Of a stretch of 6,580 nt of DNA, positions 5,516-6,580 are shown piece after piece. Below the pieces are notes generated by a model that saw only the letters and a list, made by a program, of their open reading frames with translations, searched no databases and was not told where the DNA came from. Made by a program: the position numbers and the translations under genes. Position 1 is the first letter of the stretch. Each line of letters opens with the position of its first letter. The DNA comes from Verrucomicrobiia bacterium (GTDB lineage: Bacteria > Verrucomicrobiota > Verrucomicrobiia > JABWAM01), in the NCBI GenBank assembly GCA_013360985.1, contig JABWAM010000142.1:1-6580 (forward strand). Direction: 5' to 3'.

Positions 5516-6376
5516 TCAGACGCTGGAACCGGCCCAATGAAGTTTCTTGCGGAGCAGGCTGAAGAAGCTCGGTTCCGCGGGCCCGAGCATCTTGACGCGA
5601 TAGGCGCCGAGCCGCACCGTCACGCGATCGTCGGCGGTGAGGCGATAGGTGTCCTGTCCGTCGAGACTAAGGAAAAGCTCGCCGGGACACCGTCGGACGC
5701 GGAGTTCGATAACGGCGCGTTCGCCGAGAACCATCGAACGATGGCTGAGGGTGTGCGGGCAGATCGGCGTGACCACGATCCCCCGCGCCCACGGGACGAG
5801 GATCGGGCCGCCGGCCGAAAGCGAGTAGGCGGTCGATCCCGTGGCGGTCGCCAGAATCATCCCGTCGCAGGAGTACGAGTTCAGGAACTCCCCGTTCACG
5901 CGGAGATCCATCTCGATGACGCGCGACCCGATCCCGCGCGAGATCACGGCGTCGTTGAGGGCGACGAGTCCCCGGAGGCGACGGCTCGCGCCCCGCACGG
6001 AGACCGACAGCGTCGCGTGCTCCGTGAGGCGGCCTCGACCCGCGAGGATTTCCGGAAGGACCTCTTGGATCTTCGCGGGCGCCACCGCGGCGAGGAACCC
6101 CAGTTTGCCGAGGTTGACCGCGAGGAGCGGCGTTTCGTGGGGATGCATCGCGCGCGCGGCGCGGAGCACGGTGCCGTCGCCTCCCAACACGACGAGCAAC
6201 CGGCAGGCTCGCCCCAACTCCGCGACGGGATGTCCGCCGCGGAGGCCGAGGACGCCCGCGAGCTCTTCCTCGACGCGAAAGGCCAGGCGATGGCGGCGGA
6301 GCCAGGCAACGAGCGCGCGGGCGACGGACGCCACGCGCCGCTTGTCGAGATTGCCGTAAATGCCGATCGGTTTCAT
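5516..6376 (-). CDS. nadK: NAD kinase
   Basis: NAD kinase phosphorylates NAD+ at the 2'-OH of its adenosine ribose to make NADP+, the only de novo route to NADP. The 286-residue protein shows the whole family signature. It has GGDGT at 65-69 for the phosphate donor, NLGKLGFL at 88-95, and ND at 141-142, where many members have NE. SCDGMILATATGSTAYS spans 169-185, followed by SAGGPI. TPICPHTLSHR (203-213) and the C-terminal DGQ (239-241) complete the set. Length is typical (about 290). The ATG at 6376 shares ATGA with the tlyA stop, and there is no Shine-Dalgarno before it, so translation is probably coupled to tlyA. The stop is followed by a 355-bp non-coding gap. No defect is visible. Confidence 0.97.
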   Translation of the reverse strand: MKPIGIYGNLDKRRVASVARALVAWLRRHRLAFRVEEELAGVLGLRGGHPVAELGRACRLLVVLGGDGTVLRAARAMHPHETPLLAVNLGKLGFLAAVAPAKIQEVLPEILAGRGRLTEHATLSVSVRGASRRLRGLVALNDAVISRGIGSRVIEMDLRVNGEFLNSYSCDGMILATATGSTAYSLSAGGPILVPWARGIVVTPICPHTLSHRSMVLGERAVIELRVRRCPGELFLSLDGQDTYRLTADDRVTVRLGAYRVKMLGPAEPSFFSLLRKKLHWAGSSV

Positions 6377-6580
6377 GGAGGCGCCGCGCGGAGCGAGGGA
6401 CGAAACCAGGCCAGATATTCCACGTTTCCCGCCGGGCCGCGGAGCGGACTCTCCATATCACCGAGCCATGCGGCGTTCAACGCCTTCTCGACGAACGCCC
6501 GAATCCGCGCGAGCGCCGCGAGGCGCGCCGCTTCGTCGCGCACGACTCCGCCGCGGGCCACCTGCGCGCGCCCGACCTCG
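6373..6580 (-). CDS. tlyA: TlyA-family rRNA 2'-O-methyltransferase, C-terminal end only
   Basis: Only the last 68 codons lie in the window; the start is beyond position 6580. The fragment begins EVGRAQVARGGVVRDEAA, matching the conserved (E)xGRxxVxKGGVVRD motif of TlyA. It ends with SPLRGPAGNVEYLAWF, matching the C-terminal SPIxGxxGNxEfL motif. TlyA proteins combine an N-terminal S4-like RNA-binding domain with a FtsJ-like SAM-dependent methyltransferase domain and 2'-O-methylate cytidines in rRNA; some are annotated as hemolysin A. Those upstream domains cannot be checked here. The TGA stop overlaps the nadK ATG by 4 nt, indicating an operon. A short Ala/Pro tail (RAAPP) follows the conserved region. 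Confidence 0.88.
   Translation of the reverse strand, partial: EVGRAQVARGGVVRDEAARLAALARIRAFVEKALNAAWLGDMESPLRGPAGNVEYLAWFRPSLRAAPP

Noticed and set aside
5470..5536. Short reading frame crossing the nadK stop, ending AAGNVRLGMDA
   Set aside because: It suggested a frameshifted nadK tail. The normal frame, however, gives a family-like end (RKKLHWAGSSV) and full length, so no frameshift is needed.
4327..5562. 411-codon plus-strand frame
   Set aside because: It runs antisense to tilS, ptsN and the end of nadK, all of which have clear family motifs; its composition is typical of a shadow frame.

Overview
This is a high-GC bacterial chromosomal window densely packed with housekeeping genes. The gene set is tlyA, nadK, a PtsN-like EIIA, tilS, rpsO and pnp. 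The protein style (for example the PNPase core GDMDFKLAG and the S15 segment KKDHSSRRGLL) and the tlyA-nadK pairing are compatible with the Planctomycetes-Verrucomicrobia-Chlamydiae lineage, but this is a weak impression, not a placement. I see no mobile element, CRISPR array, tRNA or rRNA.

Layout by position. Positions 1-2155 (minus) hold pnp, polynucleotide phosphorylase, cut off at its C-terminal tail by the window edge. Positions 2156-2282 are the rpsO-pnp spacer, with a strong hairpin and a small hairpin at the displaced pnp Shine-Dalgarno. Positions 2283-2546 (minus) hold rpsO, ribosomal protein S15. Positions 2547-2779 form a divergent control region with one candidate promoter each way and an rpsO leader that can fold in alternative ways. 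Positions 2780-3889 (plus) hold the only plus-strand gene, an unrecognised protein with a C-terminal membrane anchor. Positions 3804-4715 (minus) hold tilS, whose 3' end overlaps the unknown gene tail to tail by 86 bp. Positions 4696-5160 (minus) hold a PtsN-type EIIA. Positions 5161-5515 are a 355-bp non-coding gap with three hairpins and a candidate ptsN promoter. Positions 5516-6376 (minus) hold nadK. Positions 6373-6580 (minus) hold the C-terminal end of tlyA, sharing ATGA with nadK.

There are probably three minus-strand units. The first is tlyA-nadK, translationally coupled and possibly ended by the hairpin at 5209-5231. The second is ptsN-tilS, with overlapping or abutting frames, read from a promoter very close to the ptsN ATG. 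The third is rpsO-pnp, the classic pairing of S15 with the RNA phosphorolysis enzyme. The themes are RNA and translation (S15, PNPase, tRNA lysidine synthesis, rRNA methylation) plus NADP supply and phosphotransfer regulation.

No wholly new system is evident. The items most worth a second look are the rpsO leader, the hairpin-rich nadK-ptsN gap, the unknown anchored protein, and its tail-to-tail overlap with tilS.
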